A stretch of 64,000 nucleotides of DNA from Muricea muricata (GCA_963855995.1 OY979716.1:45102213-45166212); one strand, 5' to 3'. Counted from the first letter of the stretch, positions 1 to 11,630 are shown. Notes: generated from the letters alone by a model not told the origin. A program made the numbers and translations.

Positions 1-3000
1 TTACGGTCAAGATCGCAAATATGCAACTGACTCCAGGTTTGAGACCAGTGCAACTGACCGTAAATTGGCAGATATTTCTGGATGCAGTGAGGCTCTTTGC
101 TGTTACGAGCCTGCAAAAGGGCATACACATTCCGTGAGGAGATTTGATCTAACAAGAGAGGAACATCAGAAGACGCATTTAAACTGAGTACATCGCCATT
201 TGCTACGCCGCCACCCAAGGTCCGCCATACCTTATGGATGGTTTGGTAGAAAGCAGGAAGTTGTTTCATCTGCTGACGATAGTACTCAGATAATAACGCA
301 TTGCGTGGCTGCATGTCAAAGGCCGACATGTAAAAATGAGTGAAAAAGGCTTTCCATTTGCCCTCAGAAGGGGCAAAGAAGCGCTTCAGCCACTGCAATG
401 CGAACGAGTCAGCCTTATCTTTGAAATTGATAACACCAAAACCACCTTGGGCCTTGGGAAGGCTGACCATTTTACGTGCCACAAGATCTCGTTTGCCCGA
501 CCAAAAGAACTTCCAGACCGCCGTGTTGATGCGTTTTCCGGCCCAAAATGGCACCGGGAAAACGTGGCATAAATGCCAAACCTGGGACAATGCCAGGCTG
601 TTGATGACGACTGTCTTTCCTTGGAAAGACAGTTGACGGCCTGCCCAAGCAGAAAGTCGCGATTCCAAGTTGCTAACTGCCGGTTCCCATGTTGGCGTGC
701 TGTAATCACCAACGCTGAAGGTCGCTCCAAGCAGGGGTAGTTGTTTCACCCACTGCAACCCATAAGGGGTATCCTGGCGATCCTTCCACGAACCGGCCCA
801 CATTCCTTTTGACTTTCCGCGATTTAGCCGGGCACCTGAGGCACGTTCGAATTTGTTGTAGACGTTGAACGTCTCCTCGATAGATTCGTCATTAGTCACG
901 GCTACTGTAGTGTCGTCAGCGTAGCCGGAGCATTTGCATGGGTCCATCGAGTGCGGGATGGTAACGCCGGTGATTCTCGGTGACTTACGAATACACTCGG
1001 TGAGCACCTCGATGGAGAGCACATACAAGAGAGGAGACAAAGGACATCCCTGTCGAACACCCCGCGAGGGGCGAAAGAAAGAAGATGTCCAGCCGTTGAT
1101 GACGACGGCAGATTCAACGTCCGTGTAGAATAATTTGACCCAGTTCATAAAATCTGGGCCAAAGTTAAACATTTCGAGTACTCGATGCAGGAAACCCCAA
1201 TCAACTCGATCGAATGCCTTCTCTTGATCTAAAGAGAGAAGGGCCAGGGGGAGGTTTTCCCGTTCGACGTACTCGAGGAGATCTCTGATGGTAAATAGAT
1301 TCTCGCTAATGGACCTGCCACGTACGCCGCACGTTTGGTCAGGTCCAATAATGCTTCCCATGACACCGAGAAGTCGTCCAGATATAGCCCTGGTGGCGAT
1401 CTTATAATCCACATTCAAAAGACTAATCGGACGCCAATTCTTGGTGTCCAGTTTATCGTTCTTCTTGTAAAGAACGATAATCAAACCCCGGCGCTGTGAG
1501 GTGGAGAGTTGGCCGGCCTCAAACGCAGCGTTGAGAACCCGGACCAGATCGGCGCCGAGGGTTTGCCACAATGTGTGATAGAATTCCATTGGGAAGCCAT
1601 CCGAACCTGGGGTTTTACCCTTAGGCATACCCTTGAGAGCTTCAAAACACTCGTCAAGGGTAAGATTGCCTTCGCAGCCAGCTCTCTCGGCCGTACTCAG
1701 ACGACGATGGAGTTGAGAGAGCATTTCGTCTTGCGCAACAGGATCGCAATCCTGTGCCGTAAACAGGTTCGAATAATACGAGCGCCACACACCCAGGATC
1801 TCGAATGGGTCGTGACGAACGAGTCCAGTTTCCGGATCGCGTATAGAGTGCATCGTCTGTTGGGCTTTATGGTGTGTTTCTAAATTCAAGAAGAAGGAAG
1901 ACGAAGTCTCTGCTTCTTCGGCCCATTGGCAACGAGCGCGCACCTGTGCCCCTCGTGCCTCGTGCAGAGCGATGCCTCGCAATTCCTGCTGGACTTCGCA
2001 TAATTTGCCAAATGCAGTTCGATCCCCCCGGTCGAACGATCTTTTTAACTGATGCATTTGGCGTGTGAGAGAGGTTTTCTTGCTGCGTTGGTCGGCAGCT
2101 TTCGAACGAGAATACGAACGAGTAACCTCTCTCAAATAAAATTTTCCCTGGTCCCACCAGTCCATAAGCCAGGCAAAATCCTCGTGATGTTCGAGGGACT
2201 GCCAATGGGACCAGAACGAGCTCACCAGGCTGACATACTCGGGGTCTTTCAGGAGGGATGTGTTGAATTTCCACACTCCTGGGCCCGAGTCTATCTTTGG
2301 CAAAAGATGGAATTTCACCAAAAGATACTGATGGTCCGTGAGGAATGACGGATGGTATTCGCATTCCTCGATCGAGTCAGCCATAACCGTTGGAGCCCAC
2401 ACCATGTCGATTCGCGACGCACGATCACCCGATCCGTGCGTCCACGAATACGCTATGCGTCCTGGGTGTAGTTGACGCCATAGCGCGTAAGTTTGCGTGT
2501 ATGACATGAGTGACTCCAAAGCAGCAACACTCTCACGCTTGTGATCAAAGCGATTAGGTGCGTGAGAAGGATCTCTCATTCGATCCACTTCTGGATGGAG
2601 AACGGAGTTAAAATCGCCCCCAATAAAGACGGGGCACGATAGATCAATTAAGTCTGTTAGCGATGTAAAATAGCGATTACGCTCCGGGTTCGTGTTTGGA
2701 GCGTATAACGAGACAAAACTTAATTGATTCTCCCCAAAGTCTATAAAGACTTGTATAAAGCGGCCATGTTCATCTTTGATAATCCTAGAGATCTTATAGG
2801 TATCTTTCACTAATATGGCGACGCCTGCACTCTTTGATGTAAATGAAGAGGAGGCGACGCGATAGCCGCTGTTGGCAAACCACTTCCTGGCCGATTCGTG
2901 CGAAGGGGTGTGCGTCTCTTGTAGACACACGACATCAGCCTTCATGCACTTTAACCAGTCGACCAGGGCGGTTTGCTTAGTGTGGTCATTAAGACCGTTG

Positions 3001-3023
3001 ATGTTGACTGAAATCAAATTCAT
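1..3023 (-). CDS. LINE ORF2: endonuclease-reverse transcriptase (partial, open to window edge)
   Basis: Nicks target DNA and reverse-transcribes the LINE RNA. Starting at ATG 3,021-3,023 it begins MNLISVNINGLND, the entry to an APE-like endonuclease with LQETH and GGDFNSVL motifs. The RT follows, with SLDQEKAFDR (first catalytic Asp), GVRQGCPLSPLLYVL and YADD (about 915-925). A later region, seen in full in other copies, includes a C-terminal Cys/His knuckle. Internal methionines at 1,853, 1,628, 947 and 329 are all in the start-codon frame, and no stop-bounded ORF of that frame appears in the interval, so I infer an open frame of at least 1,007 codons. The start overlaps the end of ORF1 by about 35 nt in another frame. 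Confidence 0.85.
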   Translation of the reverse strand, partial: MNLISVNINGLNDHTKQTALVDWLKCMKADVVCLQETHTPSHESARKWFANSGYRVASSSFTSKSAGVAILVKDTYKISRIIKDEHGRFIQVFIDFGENQLSFVSLYAPNTNPERNRYFTSLTDLIDLSCPVFIGGDFNSVLHPEVDRMRDPSHAPNRFDHKRESVAALESLMSYTQTYALWRQLHPGRIAYSWTHGSGDRASRIDMVWAPTVMADSIEECEYHPSFLTDHQYLLVKFHLLPKIDSGPGVWKFNTSLLKDPEYVSLVSSFWSHWQSLEHHEDFAWLMDWWDQGKFYLREVTRSYSRSKAADQRSKKTSLTRQMHQLKRSFDRGDRTAFGKLCEVQQELRGIALHEARGAQVRARCQWAEEAETSSSFFLNLETHHKAQQTMHSIRDPETGLVRHDPFEILGVWRSYYSNLFTAQDCDPVAQDEMLSQLHRRLSTAERAGCEGNLTLDECFEALKGMPKGKTPGSDGFPMEFYHTLWQTLGADLVRVLNAAFEAGQLSTSQRRGLIIVLYKKNDKLDTKNWRPISLLNVDYKIATRAISGRLLGVMGSIIGPDQTCGVRGRSISENLFTIRDLLEYVERENLPLALLSLDQEKAFDRVDWGFLHRVLEMFNFGPDFMNWVKLFYTDVESAVVINGWTSSFFRPSRGVRQGCPLSPLLYVLSIEVLTECIRKSPRITGVTIPHSMDPCKCSGYADDTTVAVTNDESIEETFNVYNKFERASGARLNRGKSKGMWAGSWKDRQDTPYGLQWVKQLPLLGATFSVGDYSTPTWEPAVSNLESRLSAWAGRQLSFQGKTVVINSLALSQVWHLCHVFPVPFWAGKRINTAVWKFFWSGKRDLVARKMVSLPKAQGGFGVINFKDKADSFALQWLKRFFAPSEGKWKAFFTHFYMSAFDMQPRNALLSEYYRQQMKQLPAFYQTIHKVWRTLGGGVANGDVLSLNASSDVPLLLDQISSRNVYALLQARNSKEPHCIQKYLPIYGQLHWSQTWSQLHICDLDR

Positions 3024-5567
3024 CGTTTGATTCCAGCGTTAAGGGGAGAAACTCCGGTGAGAGAGGGAGCTCGGGACTGGACAATTCCGTAAGGATTGCC
3101 CGGTTAATTTCGTCGATGGTGGTGGGCTCGTGCGCAGATTCGATGGCGTCAACAGGTGCGCCACACACCAATCAATCGAACAACCCCTGCGACGAAGCAG
3201 GGGAAGGCAAAAAATCAGTTGACGAAGCAACCAAGCCTGGCGGCGACTCGTCCCCGTCAACTGAAGGTCTATAAAAGACTGGTGTATTGATTTGCACAGG
3301 AGAGGAGATCGGCGTTACCTCCCCCCCCCGGCGGCGATAATGGGACCACTAACGGGTCGTACATCAACGAGGGATCTGGGCCGATTTCACCGGGCTCCAA
3401 GATCCCTATCTCAACTCCAACTAGGGGAGGGGTACCTCGCGGGTCAGACGCGACCTCCGAGGCCCAAGATACCTCCCCTTCATCTCTGACTTGGATGAGG
3501 ATTTCTTCCTCCTCTTGCATTAACGTCCCAAAGGGCGTTGCCATGGGGTCGAGCGTGACCTCTGGCTCTGGTCGTGCAACATCTAATGTTGTCACGACCG
3601 GCGCTGTTGTTGGGATTGCCAGTGTCCCATCCAATGGGACTAATGACATATCCTCAGCTGATTGTTGTTCTTGTTGTTGAAGTGCTACATCCGATGTAGC
3701 ACTTGGCGCCTCTAATGCGGGCAACGATGGCGTTTGCTTGAAGGAAGAAATTGGCGTTGTTTGCCAATACTCGATAGCAAGGGGGTCGATAACCGATGAC
3801 CCCGAAAGACAACAGTCGAGTTCCTCATCTGGAGGAGTTATGGAGTTGAGCCGGCGTCGCTTGTTGTTACGCAACACGGCGAGGGGAATATCGTCCCTGT
3901 CTATTTCTGCCTGTGTTGCAGTGACCTTAGCCCTACCCTCGTCGGCTCTGTCCACGTCGATGTTGTGATCGTGGAGCTCGATCGAGAGGTAGTTGTTGAT
4001 GTTGTTATCGTGGCTGGTGTTATTGCCTGAGAAAGGCCACTTCGACGCCTACGAACCCGTAGCGTTGTTACCGTGCGCACGGCGGTGCGCACTTGGCCAG
4101 ATTTCGCAGCAGCAGCCTTTTGTTCGGCCGCGATGATACTTGCCGCGAAATCTGCCTCCGTGACTCGCTAGCTGATGTTGCTGGCATGTTAAATTGCGAT
4201 CTTAACTGTTTCAATTGCTGAGTCAGAGGGGGTGAAGTCGAGTGAGACTGAACTCTCAATGGACTGTCAGCCTCACTCTTTAACTGGATGGATTTCGTGG
4301 CCCCATCCAGTTTGGTCTTCGGATCAGCGTGATCCGAAGATCTCTCATCATCCATTGACTGGATGGATGATGAGTCTCTGATTTCTCCCGGCTCTAATTC
4401 GTCGTCCGATGGCGGTGGAACGCTAAACATCTTGCGTAAAGTGGCAAGATGTTGAGCCGGGGGCGATGTTGTTAATACAGAAGTCTCCTGTGAAGGCTGA
4501 GTATCCATCAACTCAGCCACGGCTTTGGGGGATCGAGCGACCTCGTCTTTAGAATTTACGTCACCAGTAGCACTCGATGGACCCTTTGACAATGACTGGC
4601 CTTTGGCACGGCCAGCCTTCGATTTGGTAGGGAGAGATTTTGAAGCAGGAGCCTGTTCTGTCTCCGAAGATTTTAACATGGTCTCCTGCTTTTTGTTTAA
4701 TTTATTACGTAGATCTGTCTCCCCCAACGGAGACTTCTTTTTAATTTGTGTTGTCTGGACCGTCCGCTTGGCACCGTCCAGTTTTATTTTGAGGTCGTCG
4801 TGACCTAAGGCAGGCTTGTTGTTATTAATGGCCTTTTTAATGCTCTGTTTGGTGTTGTTTTGAGCTTTATTTTTTCCCGTCTTTTTCGGGAGGTTTTGTT
4901 GTTGTTTTTGTTGTTGCAATTTCCTCCCCTGTCTTGATTTTGGGCAGTCCTTGCTCGCATGTCCCACCTCTTGACATACGTAGCATTGCGTGGGCTGCCC
5001 ACGATAATTGAACACGACGGGAAATCCCCCAATATTAATTGTGCGTGGGATGGCCTTGGTCACGACCATTGACACCCTGCGCGTGCCTGATCGCACGGAT
5101 GGGAATTCTTTGATTGTTAAGTGTTGGACGCCAATAACGCGTCCGTAGGGTGCCAATGCTTCGTATAGATATTTGTCCTGCATGTGAAGAGGAGCCTTCT
5201 CAACGAAGACCGACTTGACCTCTTCGTATGCAGGCAATGGCGTTAAGTGCACGCCTCTAAAACTAATGCCGTTGATCTCGGCGGCGTGCCGGTCCGATGA
5301 ATGTTTGTATTGAATATTGTACTTAATGGGAGACAAGGCCTGCACAGCAGAAACCTTGCGCTCTCCAACGGCATTGATTAACTCTTTACGCAGCTGCGGA
5401 ATTTTGCTGTTCTTAACTAGTCGCGATGGAATATGGACCACCGAAGTGGTTTGATTCCAACGCTGGAAATCCGCAGCTGTAAATTTTGTATTCGTGCTAG
5501 CAGTCATGTTGTTATTGCTGCTAGCATTTGCATATGATTTAGTATGTAGATTCAGGCTCGTAGCCAT
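2989..5567 (-). pseudogene. LINE ORF1: nucleic-acid-binding protein with CCHC knuckle, frameshifted
   Basis: Gag-like RNA chaperone of the LINE. I choose the start at 5,567 (MATSLNLHTK), because the same MATS start is used in copy 2. An RRM/DUF4283-like region (about 5,460-5,000) is followed by a CCHC knuckle CYVCQEVGHASKDC, then a Gln/Lys-rich and acidic low-complexity tail. The frame changes near 4,166, where about 10 nt present in copies 3 and 4 are missing, and again near 3,270-3,300. As a result the protein is split over three frames (5,567-4,068; 3,955-3,269; 3,171-2,989). The last part overlaps the ORF2 start. Confidence 0.8.
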
Positions 5568-6356
5568 GGTAATTTTAAACGAACTATCAAATATATACAA
5601 TAGAAGACCGTAGAGTCGCACACGAAGGCTCTATTCCAAATAGAGTCCTTCAAAACAAACGAGGAAATGACTCTAGGTCTCCACTAAACACAAATTTCGT
5701 TTATAACCTACCTACTATTAAAGGACTCTTACGCTGGCACGTACTCCAAGCGCAAGAACTGATCTTAATAGTGTCCTTTAATAGAATACAGCAAGGATCG
5801 AAACGATGACCCTTACTGCGACTACGAAGAGTACTTCAATCGTATGAAGCACTCCAAAGACGCGCTCAAAACCCGAAGTAAAAAGCGAGAAGTCCAAGAA
5901 CCCCGACAATGAAGCGTCAAAGATGCCTGAAAAAGATCACCCGGTGGCCTTTGAGTCTCCTCGACTCGACGGGCCCAACTACGGAAGATACTATTGACCA
6001 CTACCTAATACGTGTCCACAATACGCTATGGTGTATTAATTATGTATGGAGGTGCCCAGATAAGCCGGTACACCGGAAGACAAGGTAGGCTAACCCTACC
6101 GCCGATCTCCGAAGAGACCGACAAAGAAAAGAAGTATGGGAATTGCTGGCAGCCGTACCAACTGAGGCTAACCCTCAGCCTGACTGTCCCCAGCGGAAGT
6201 AAACTACTAGAAGTGTAAGACTGGAAATGTCCGCACCAAGCACCTAGGGGGCACGGCTAGTTGTGTTCCTTTTACCCGGAGTTAGGGTCACCAATACCCA
6301 GCATCGATAGTCCTCAGGTAAAAGGACGAAGGCACTAACGCGAGTGCAAGTGACTC
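5568..6356 (-). other. LINE copy 1 5' UTR with two stem structures
   Basis: Non-coding leader of copy 1. Two inverted repeats stand out. CCTTTTACC at 6,268-6,276 pairs with GGTAAAAGG at 6,317-6,325. CGCGAGT at 6,339-6,345 pairs with ACTCGCG at 6,353-6,359, forming a terminal hairpin with a 7-nt loop. Copies 2 and 3 have stems at the same places with changed but still paired bases, so the structures rather than the sequences seem to be kept. No ORF of note. Confidence 0.55.
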
Positions 6357-6474
6357 GCGTCAGGTAAGTATGAGTTGTTGAGCGCAGGCACTCACGTTTT
6401 ATTCAGCCAACAAGAATGGAAACGGACGTGGTTCTGCCAGCAGCACTCTAATTTGCATGTTTCTCCTTGGTCGG
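6357..6474 (-). promoter_or_regulatory. U1 snRNA 5' end and promoter (gene B)
   Basis: On the minus strand the first eleven U1 nucleotides AUACUUACCUG lie at 6,371-6,361, which places the start of transcription at 6,371. The LINE takes over after about 16-18 nt. Upstream (6,372-6,474) is a segment almost identical to 17,785-17,888. It contains the octamer ATGCAAAT (plus-strand ATTTGCAT at 6,451-6,458), about 80 bp before the start, typical of snRNA enhancer elements. The rest of this U1 gene lies left of the window. The upstream side is cut at 6,480 by LINE copy 2. Confidence 0.75.
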
Positions 6475-6767
6475 GTAAGTTTATACTTTTAAATTCGACA
6501 TTACCGTCCCGATTGAGGGATTGTGCAATGGCATGCCGAATTTCGGGGTGTGTACCCACACGCAAAACAACTGGGGAGTTGAGCCCCAACCCTGACTAAA
6601 TGCCTGTTAAGCACACATTTAGCGCTAATGGACACGACAACACTCTGACGAACAGGACAGAAAACAAGGCAGAAAACGACAAAACATATAACAAGAGATG
6701 AGAAACTTGCAAAAGAGACATACATAGCGCTATATAAACCCCGAAAATTAGATAAAAATAGTTTAAA

Positions 6768-6843
6768 AATGTATATATGTGTGTGTGTATACTTTATATA
6801 TGTTATATGTGTGTGTATACTATTTATATATATATATATATAC
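6768..6843. repeat. TG/TA microsatellite
   Basis: Alternating runs of TATA and TGTG dinucleotides ending in a pure TA stretch, inside the 3' UTR of LINE copy 2. Small ORFs crossing it are artefacts of the dinucleotide repeat. Confidence 0.9.
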
Positions 6844-7023
6844 ATGGACGGTGCACCATGGAAGAAGATTGCACCGGGATACCTCCAAGAAGGTTAAAAA
6901 GAAGAAAAAAGAGGGAAGAGAGACACTTAGAAGGAGAAGACCAAGTCCGGACCCTCCAAGTGCTTCAAAGAACCGCGGCCAAGCCACCCAAACGCGCGAA
7001 TTTGAGCAGGGCTCTTGCACCGC

Positions 7024-10000
7024 TTAAATAATAAATTTAATACGACGAATTGCTATGTGTAGGATATTCGAAGCGATGGGTACCTTCTGACGAAATCGGA
7101 AGTCGCACCGAGCAACCCAAATGGCATGTTTCATGACCATCAGCATGAAAAAAAAGATGGAAGGGATTGCCTGGCGACGCGCTTCCGAAAACCCGAAAAG
7201 CAGCTCATCAACCGTAAACCGACCAGCGGTTGGGTTGATACGGACTACGTTTGTGTACACCCAGGCCACCAAGAGGCGAGCTAGCTCGCATCTCGAAAAA
7301 GAGATGTTCAAGCGTCTCGTCGGCAGTCGCACAAAAACAACGACTGTTGACTCCACGCATTCTAAATTTGATGGCAAACGGGCACCGGTGTAAAGCACCC
7401 CATGTGCGATCTGCCAATTCAGATCGACCACCTTACGGTCCAGATCGACAATGTGCAACTGGCGCCACGTCTCGGGCCAGTGCAAGGGACCGTAGGTGGG
7501 ATGGAACTTTGCAATACAATAGAATTCCTTGTAATTGTGTGCCCGCAAAAGGGTGTACGTGTGTGTTGAGGTGAGCTGCGAGATGTTGGTTGGGTTGTCA
7601 GAAGATACCCAAATGCCCAGCTCGTCGCTACCCACTATCAAACCCCCATCCAGGGCCCGCCATACCCTGAAAAGGAGCTGATAAAACGTGGGCAGAGATC
7701 GTAAAAGGCGACGAGGCTGGGCTGTTAGAAGAGCGCTGCGTGGCTCTAAATTAAAAGTGGTTTGGAAAAAATAAACAAAAAAGGTCTTCCAACGCCCGTC
7801 GGAAGACACGAAAAAACGTTTGAGCCACTGCAGCGCAAATGCTTCGGCTTTCAAGCGAAAATTGGTTACCCCAAAGCCACCCTGAGCTTTGGGGAGAGTT
7901 TCTGTGGTCTGGGCCACTTGGTCACGTTTGCCAGACCAAAAGAAGGTCCAAACAGCCTTATCAATACATTTCCCCGCCCAAACAGGAATGGGGAAAACGT
8001 GACACAAGTGCCAAATCTGTGATAATGCAAGGGTGTTTGTGACAACTGCCTTCCCCTGAAAAGACAGTTGTCGCCCAGACCACGAGGCAAGCCGAGTCTC
8101 CAGACTGGAGACAACTGGCTCCCACGTTGGGGTGGTGTAATCACCAACGCTGAAGGTCGCACCGAGCAGTGGCAGCTGTTTTACCCACTGCAGCCCATAC
8201 TAGGTATCGGTACGATCCTTCCAGGAACCAGCCCACATAGCCTTCGACTTGCCTCTATTTAATTTGGCGCCAGAGGCCCTCTCGTAGGTCAAATAAATTG
8301 AGAAGGTCTCCTCTATTGACTGCTCTGTAGTGACGGCTACGATGGTGTCGTCTGCGTAGCCGGAGCACTTGTACCCCTCCACCGAATGGGGGATGGTTAT
8401 GCCCTGAATGTTCGGAGATGCACGAATGCACTCCGCAAGCACTTCGATGGAGAGGACGTACAATAGAGGAGACAGAGGGCACCCCTGGCGCACACCCCTA
8501 GAGGGGATAAAAAATGAGGACATCCAGCCATTGATGATAACTGCTGACTGGATGTCTGTATAGAAGAGACGGACCCAGTTGCAAAACTGTGGTCCAAAAT
8601 TAAACGTCTCGAGTATGCGGAGCAGGAAGCCCCAATCAACGCGATCAAATGCCTTCTCTTGATCGAGAGAGAGAATGGCAAGGGGAATATCTTCCCACTC
8701 CACATACTCTAACAAATGTCGCACTCCGGCAAGATTTCACTTATGGTCCTACCTCGAACCCCACAGGTCTGGTCTGGATCGATTATACTAGGCATGACAC
8801 CAAGAAGGCGCCCCGAAATAGTTCTCGTAGCGATCTTATAATCTACGTTAAGTAAACTAATGGGGCGCAAGTTCTTGGTGTCGAGAGGGTCATTCTTTTT
8901 GTACAACACAATAATCAGTCCCCGGCGCTGAGAGGTGGAAAGCTGGCTGGCCTCAAAAGCTGCATTGAGGACGCGGACCAGATCAGCACCAAGGGACTGC
9001 CAAAAGACTTTATAAAACTCCATAGGGAGACCGTCTGACTCAGGGGTCTTACCGTGAGGCATGCCCGAAAGGGCGGCCCAGCATTCGTCAACGGTAAGAC
9101 ACCCCTCACAACCAGCCCTCTCAGCCTGACTTAAGCGACGTGTCAGCTGAGAGAGCATGGTGTCTTGAGCTGAAACATCACCCACCTGTGCGATAAATAA
9201 GTTGTCGTAATACGCCCGCCAGACCCCTAAGATCTCAAATGGGTCGTGGCGGACCAGTCCAGTTGCAGGATCGCGTATCGAGTACATCGTCAGCCGGGCA
9301 TGATGTTTGGACTCCAGGTTCAAGGAAGTATGAGGAGGATTTCTCACCCTCCTCTGCCCACTGACATCGGGCACGAACCTGGGCCCCTTTTGCCTCGTAC
9401 AGAGCGATGTCTCTCAGCTCCTGCTGGACTGCGCACAGGCGTGTGAAGGCCGTTCGATCTCCCTGATCAAATGCCTCTTTAAGCGCATGCATTTCCTTGG
9501 TGAGAGAGGCCTTCCTGCTGCGTTTGTCGGCGGCTTTAGCACGCTCATAGGTTCGGGAGACCTCTCTCAAATAGAATTTGCCCTGGTCCCACCAGTCCAT
9601 CAGGGATGGAAAATCAGCGTGATTTTCCATGGACTGCCAGTGGGACCAGAACGATGTAATTAAATTGATGTACTCGGGGTCCTGGAGGAGCGAAGCATTC
9701 AGCTTCCACACCCCCGGCCCCGAGTCAAATTGTTGCTGTAGCGTGAAGACCACCAATAAATATTGGTGGTCTGAGAGAAAGGAGGGGTGATATTCACACC
9801 CTTTGATGTTCTTGCTTAAAGCTGTTGGAGCCCACACCATGTCGATCCGTGACGCCTGGGTTCCATCCCCATGCGTGCATGAATAGGCTATGCAACCTGG
9901 ATGTAATTGGCGCCACACGGGGTAGGTTTGCGTGAACGACATGAGGGACTCCAACGCTACTGTGCTCTCTCTTTGCTGGGCAGCAGGCCCAGCAACATAG

Positions 10001-10320
10001 TTTGGATGACGCATACGGTCTAATTGCGGATCCAAAACTGCATTAAAATCACCGGCCACAAAGGTTGGCCGGGATAGATGTGTTAAACCAGTTAAACTGG
10101 CAAAGAATGTGTTACGCGCCGGATTGCGATTCGACGCGTATAATAAAATAAAACTAGCCTGGCCTTCCTCGAAGTCCACAACGGCCTGAACGTAGCGGCC
10201 ATCTTCATCCTTGATAATTTTTGTGATTTTATATTTGTCTTTGACAAGGATGGGGACACCTGCACTCTTTGATGTTAATGAAGAGGAGGCGACGCGATAG
10301 CCGCTGTTAGCAAACCACCT
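7024..10320 (-). pseudogene. LINE copy 2 ORF2, broken
   Basis: Endonuclease-RT of copy 2 in at least four frame segments: 10,320-9,235 (endonuclease from about residue 47, then the linker), 9,374-8,709, 8,724-8,200 (RT with SLDQEKAFDR and YADD) and 8,007-7,024 (C-terminal domain). The endonuclease N-terminus is missing because of the deletion joining it to ORF1. It cannot encode a working protein. Confidence 0.85.
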
Positions 10321-10861
10321 TCCAGATCCTGGTCCCGCGGTAACGGAAGGACACCAAGAAGCCCCCGATGTTAATATTGGCAGGGATGGCTTTAGTTAAG
10401 ACCATGGACACCCTACGGGTGCCGGAGTGAACGGACTCGAAGCCCTTCACTTTTAGATGTTGTACTGAGATAACTCTCCCATAGGGCGCCAAGGTCTCAT
10501 ATAATATGTTATCCTGCATCTGTAGAGGGACCCGGTTGACAAAAATTGATTTGACATCCTCATAGGCAGGTAGGGGTTGCAAATGTATGCCCCGAAAAGA
10601 AATCCCGTTTATGTCGGCGGCGTGCCGATCAGAACTATAACGGAATTCTACTCTGTATTTATAGGGAGACAAGGCTTGCACAGCTGCAACCTTGCGCTCC
10701 CCAATTGCTTGAATTAATTCTTTTCTCAGCTGCGGGATTTTGCTGGTTCTTATTAGCTTAGAAGGAATCGTAACCACCGAAGTGGTCTGATTCCACCGTT
10801 GGAAGTCCGCAGCTGAGAAGGTTACTGCTTTCTGTGTGTTTATATTCTGGCTGGTAGCCAT
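10318..10861 (-). pseudogene. LINE copy 2 ORF1, N-terminal half only
   Basis: Starts at 10,861 (MATSQNINTQKAV). The RRM-like region matches copy 1 (FSAADFQRWNQTTSV, then SSDRHAADINGISFRG). The protein then stops short: after NIGGFLVSFRYRG the frame runs into endonuclease sequence and ends. The CCHC knuckle and acidic tail are deleted. 10,862-11,532 is the 5' UTR and carries the stem CAGTTGTG/CACAACTG (11,476-11,483 with 11,512-11,519). Confidence 0.8.
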
Positions 10862-11553
10862 GGTTAGTGTAAGTTAAAGAAAGGGAATTAAAATAGAAAT
10901 ATATACAAAAATCCAGTGCAACACACACTTTCTCTAATGAAAAATATATTAGAGAAATAAAACAAGAGAAAATAACTGGATATAAACAAATTCCCAACAA
11001 AAATAAAACTTAACTTAACTAACCTACTATTAAAAGGCCTCTGTGCAATTGAGTACAATTGTCCCACAGACTAACTAATCCGGCCTTTTAATAGACTACA
11101 GACGCGCTCAAAACCGGAACAAAAGATGGACCAAGAACCCAGCAATGAAAGCATCAAAGATACCAGAAAAAAAGATCCCCCTGACCCTTGAACCCCCTGG
11201 CTGGACAGGCCCAACCACGGAAAACCTAATAACCACTACCTATACACTTATGGAAATGTGCAAAAAATGTGAGGAGTTGCCCTGCTAGTCAGGGACAACG
11301 GAAGAACCAGTGAACTGGTTAAAACAAGAAAAAGACGGGGATTTGTTGCCAGTCGGACAAACTGAGGCTAACCCTCAGCCGGACTGAACAACAGAAGCAA
11401 ACTACGAGAAGGGAAGGAGTATGGCGTTGTCTACACCAAGCACAATGAAGGGGGTGTAGCTCGTTGATTCCGGCACAGTTGTGTTATGAGAACCAATCTC
11501 AAGCATCGATCCACAACTGCCCGGTCGAAGACACTGAACGCGAATCAAGTGAT

Positions 11554-11630
11554 TCGCGCCAGGAAGAATCCTTAATTCATTCCAGTTTACCCTTTTTATT
11601 CAACCAAGACCAAGCAATGGCAAGTGGTGC
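11554..11630. other. Short unexplained junction between LINE copy 2 and U1
   Basis: About 77 bp between the 5' hairpin of LINE copy 2 and the recognisable part of the U1 gene. The expected last 25 nt of U1 (stem-loop IV) are replaced by unrelated sequence. A deletion or rearrangement is likely. No target duplication for copy 2 is visible here. Confidence 0.4.

Larger units (their letters stand above)
1..6356 (-). mobile_element. U1-targeted Tx1/L1-like LINE, copy 1 (3' part off window)
   Basis: A two-ORF non-LTR retrotransposon read right to left: 5' UTR (about 5,568-6,356), ORF1 (to 2,989), ORF2 (3,023 to beyond base 1). Its 5' end abuts the first nucleotides of a U1 snRNA gene at 6,357-6,371. 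The 3' end lies outside the window. ORF2 looks unbroken inside the window, unlike every other copy here, so this is the youngest or best-kept copy. The clade assignment (Tx1/L1 group) rests on the APE-type endonuclease, the RT style and the CCHC-bearing ORF1, and is inference. Confidence 0.85.
6481..11553 (-). mobile_element. U1-targeted LINE, copy 2 (diverged subfamily)
   Basis: Same organisation as copy 1 but clearly more diverged. The 3' terminus joins ACTTACCCGACC (6,480-6,469), a U1-like sequence in the U1 promoter rather than U1 itself. The 5' end carries the palindromic hairpin CGCGAATCA/TGATTCGCG near 11,533-11,552. An internal deletion fuses the ORF1 RRM region to the middle of the ORF2 endonuclease near 10,318. 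The 3' UTR (6,481-7,023) contains a TG/TA microsatellite and a CCATTGCAC motif (plus-strand 6,523-6,531) shared with the other copies. Confidence 0.85.

Noticed and set aside
6777..7031. Small ORFs in the TG/TA repeat (e.g. 6,777-7,031)
   Set aside because: Composition is dictated by the microsatellite and LINE 3' UTR; no conservation in other copies.
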